Shown one piece after another: positions 63,125 to 64,000 of a stretch of DNA of 64,000 bases (position 1 is the first letter of the stretch; each line of letters begins with the position of its first letter). The notes below the pieces were generated by a model. It made no database searches. It was not told the origin of the DNA and worked only from the letters and a program-made list of their open reading frames with translations. Origin of the DNA: Larus michahellis. Lineage: Eukaryota > Chordata > Aves > Charadriiformes > Laridae. A program made the translations under genes and the position numbers. The DNA lies in contig NC_133897.1 in the NCBI RefSeq assembly GCF_964199755.1, forward strand, positions 168,590,678-168,654,677. The letters are read 5' to 3'.

Positions 63125-64000
63125 TAGTGGTGTGAGTGGAGTGAAGGGCCACCCAGATGGTGCAGGGACTGGAGCATCCTTCGTCTAAGAAGAAGGTGAG
63201 AGAGCTGGGAGGTTTTTCATCCAGGAAGCAAGGGCGCGCGGGGCAGATGTCATCAATGGCTCTAAATCTGAGATGGGAGGTTTTGTGGCTCAATGCCAGC
63301 CAGCAATTAGGACCCTACGTCAGGTTGCAGAAGAGAAAGGGAAGACTGAAAGTGAGAAGCATCCTGGGTTGAGATAAAGACAATTTAATAAGTAAAGCAA
63401 AAGCCGCGCAAGCATGCAAAGCCAAAGAAGGAAATCCTTCACTACTTGCCATCATCAGGCAGGTGTTCAGCCATCTCCAGGAAAGCAGGGCTCCATCGCA
63501 CATGATGGTTTCTTGGGAAGACAGATGCCGTAATTCTGAACGTCCCCGTCTTCTTTCATCTTCCCCAGCATTCTATAGCAAGCATGATGCCATATGGCAC
63601 GGACTGTCCCTTTGTTGAGTTGGGGTCAGCGGTCATGGCCATGTCGCCTCCCAACTTTCTTGGCACTCCCAGCCTACTTGCTGGCGTGGTTGTATGAGGA
63701 TCGGAAAAGGCCTTGAGTGCTTAGCAACAACCAGAAAGAGTAGTGGGCTGTCAACAGCATTCTCTTCCCAAATGCAAAACCTGTCCCTCTACCAGCTGCT
63801 AGTGAGAAAGTCAACTCTACCCCAGCTGCACGTATGTCAGGAGAGAATGAGGAGAAGGGAGTGAGACTCTTGTCAGGTGTGCCCAGGGCCAGGGCAAATA
63901 TAAACGGAGAAAGCTGAAAAGACTTGTCATTTCCTTGGACGAGAAGGCAAGGCTTTTTCAGTGTGAGGGTGGTCAAAGGGTGGAACCATTTCTTGAGAGG
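63125..64000 (+). mobile_element. CR1 LINE split by an LTR, continuing past the window edge
   Basis: The left part, 63125-63358, reads AGGGACTGGAGCATCCTTCG then GAGAGAGCTGGGAGGTTTTT. The right part, 63837-64000, reads GTGCCCAGGGCCAGGGCAAA then CTTTTTCAGTGTGAGGGTGG. Together they are consecutive CR1 3' segments. The left part closely resembles 57540-57690. Confidence 0.75.
63360..63836 (-). mobile_element. Solo LTR of an avian endogenous retrovirus, inserted in CR1
   Basis: About 475 bp whose plus-strand text (GACAATTTAATAAGTAAAGC, then GCAGGTGTTCAGCCATCTCC and CCAGGAAAGCAGGGCTCCAT) I recognise as a widespread avian solo LTR in reverse orientation. It has no internal retroviral genes, is a decayed fossil, and splits a CR1 copy. 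The ends are approximate. Confidence 0.65.

Overview
The window is from a bird, probably a neognath. CR1 LINEs lie throughout, a feather keratin gene sits near the right end, and the gene order matches human chromosome 8q24.3 (NAPRT, EEF1D, TIGD5, PYCR3, GFUS). The base composition is GC-rich with many minisatellites, as in gene-dense avian chromosome ends. The exact species cannot be read from the sequence.

Layout. Positions 1-1091: first exon and part of intron 1 of NAPRT (minus), followed by a long minisatellite to about 2700. Positions 3185-29100: EEF1D (minus), seven coding exons for the short elongation-factor form, one large upstream exon (19172-20430) for the long form, a probable 69-nt cassette exon, and a noncoding first exon near 28972. 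Positions 29556-32330: intronless TIGD5 (plus), head-to-head with EEF1D. Positions 36100-39573: PYCR3 (minus), six exons. Positions 40342-44252: an eleven-exon gene of the Brambleberry/KAR5 family (plus), head-to-head with PYCR3 and tail-to-tail with GFUS. Positions 44644-48304: GFUS (minus), ten coding exons, with a probable noncoding first exon and CpG promoter near 51000. Positions 51800-58300: gene-poor sequence with CR1 pieces, one solo LTR and degenerate repeats. Positions 58303-59332: a feather keratin gene (minus). Positions 59830-64000: sequence that partly repeats the left flank of the keratin gene, heavily filled by CR1 copies and one more LTR.

I placed splice sites by eye, but reading frames close exactly across every multi-exon gene: EEF1D short 291 aa and long 712 aa, PYCR3 271 aa, Brambleberry-like 425 aa, GFUS 323 aa. 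The genes do not form one pathway. NAPRT makes NAD precursor, EEF1D acts in translation elongation, PYCR3 makes proline, GFUS makes GDP-fucose, the Brambleberry family acts in nuclear-envelope fusion, TIGD5 is a domesticated transposase, and the keratin builds feathers.

Points of most interest: the Brambleberry-like gene between PYCR3 and GFUS, in frame but lacking family-conserved segments; five internal copies of a short W/K/Y/D/A/E motif making up the EEF1D long-form exon; an almost perfect 119-nt hairpin inside an EEF1D intron; and a different minisatellite at the 5' end of nearly every gene.
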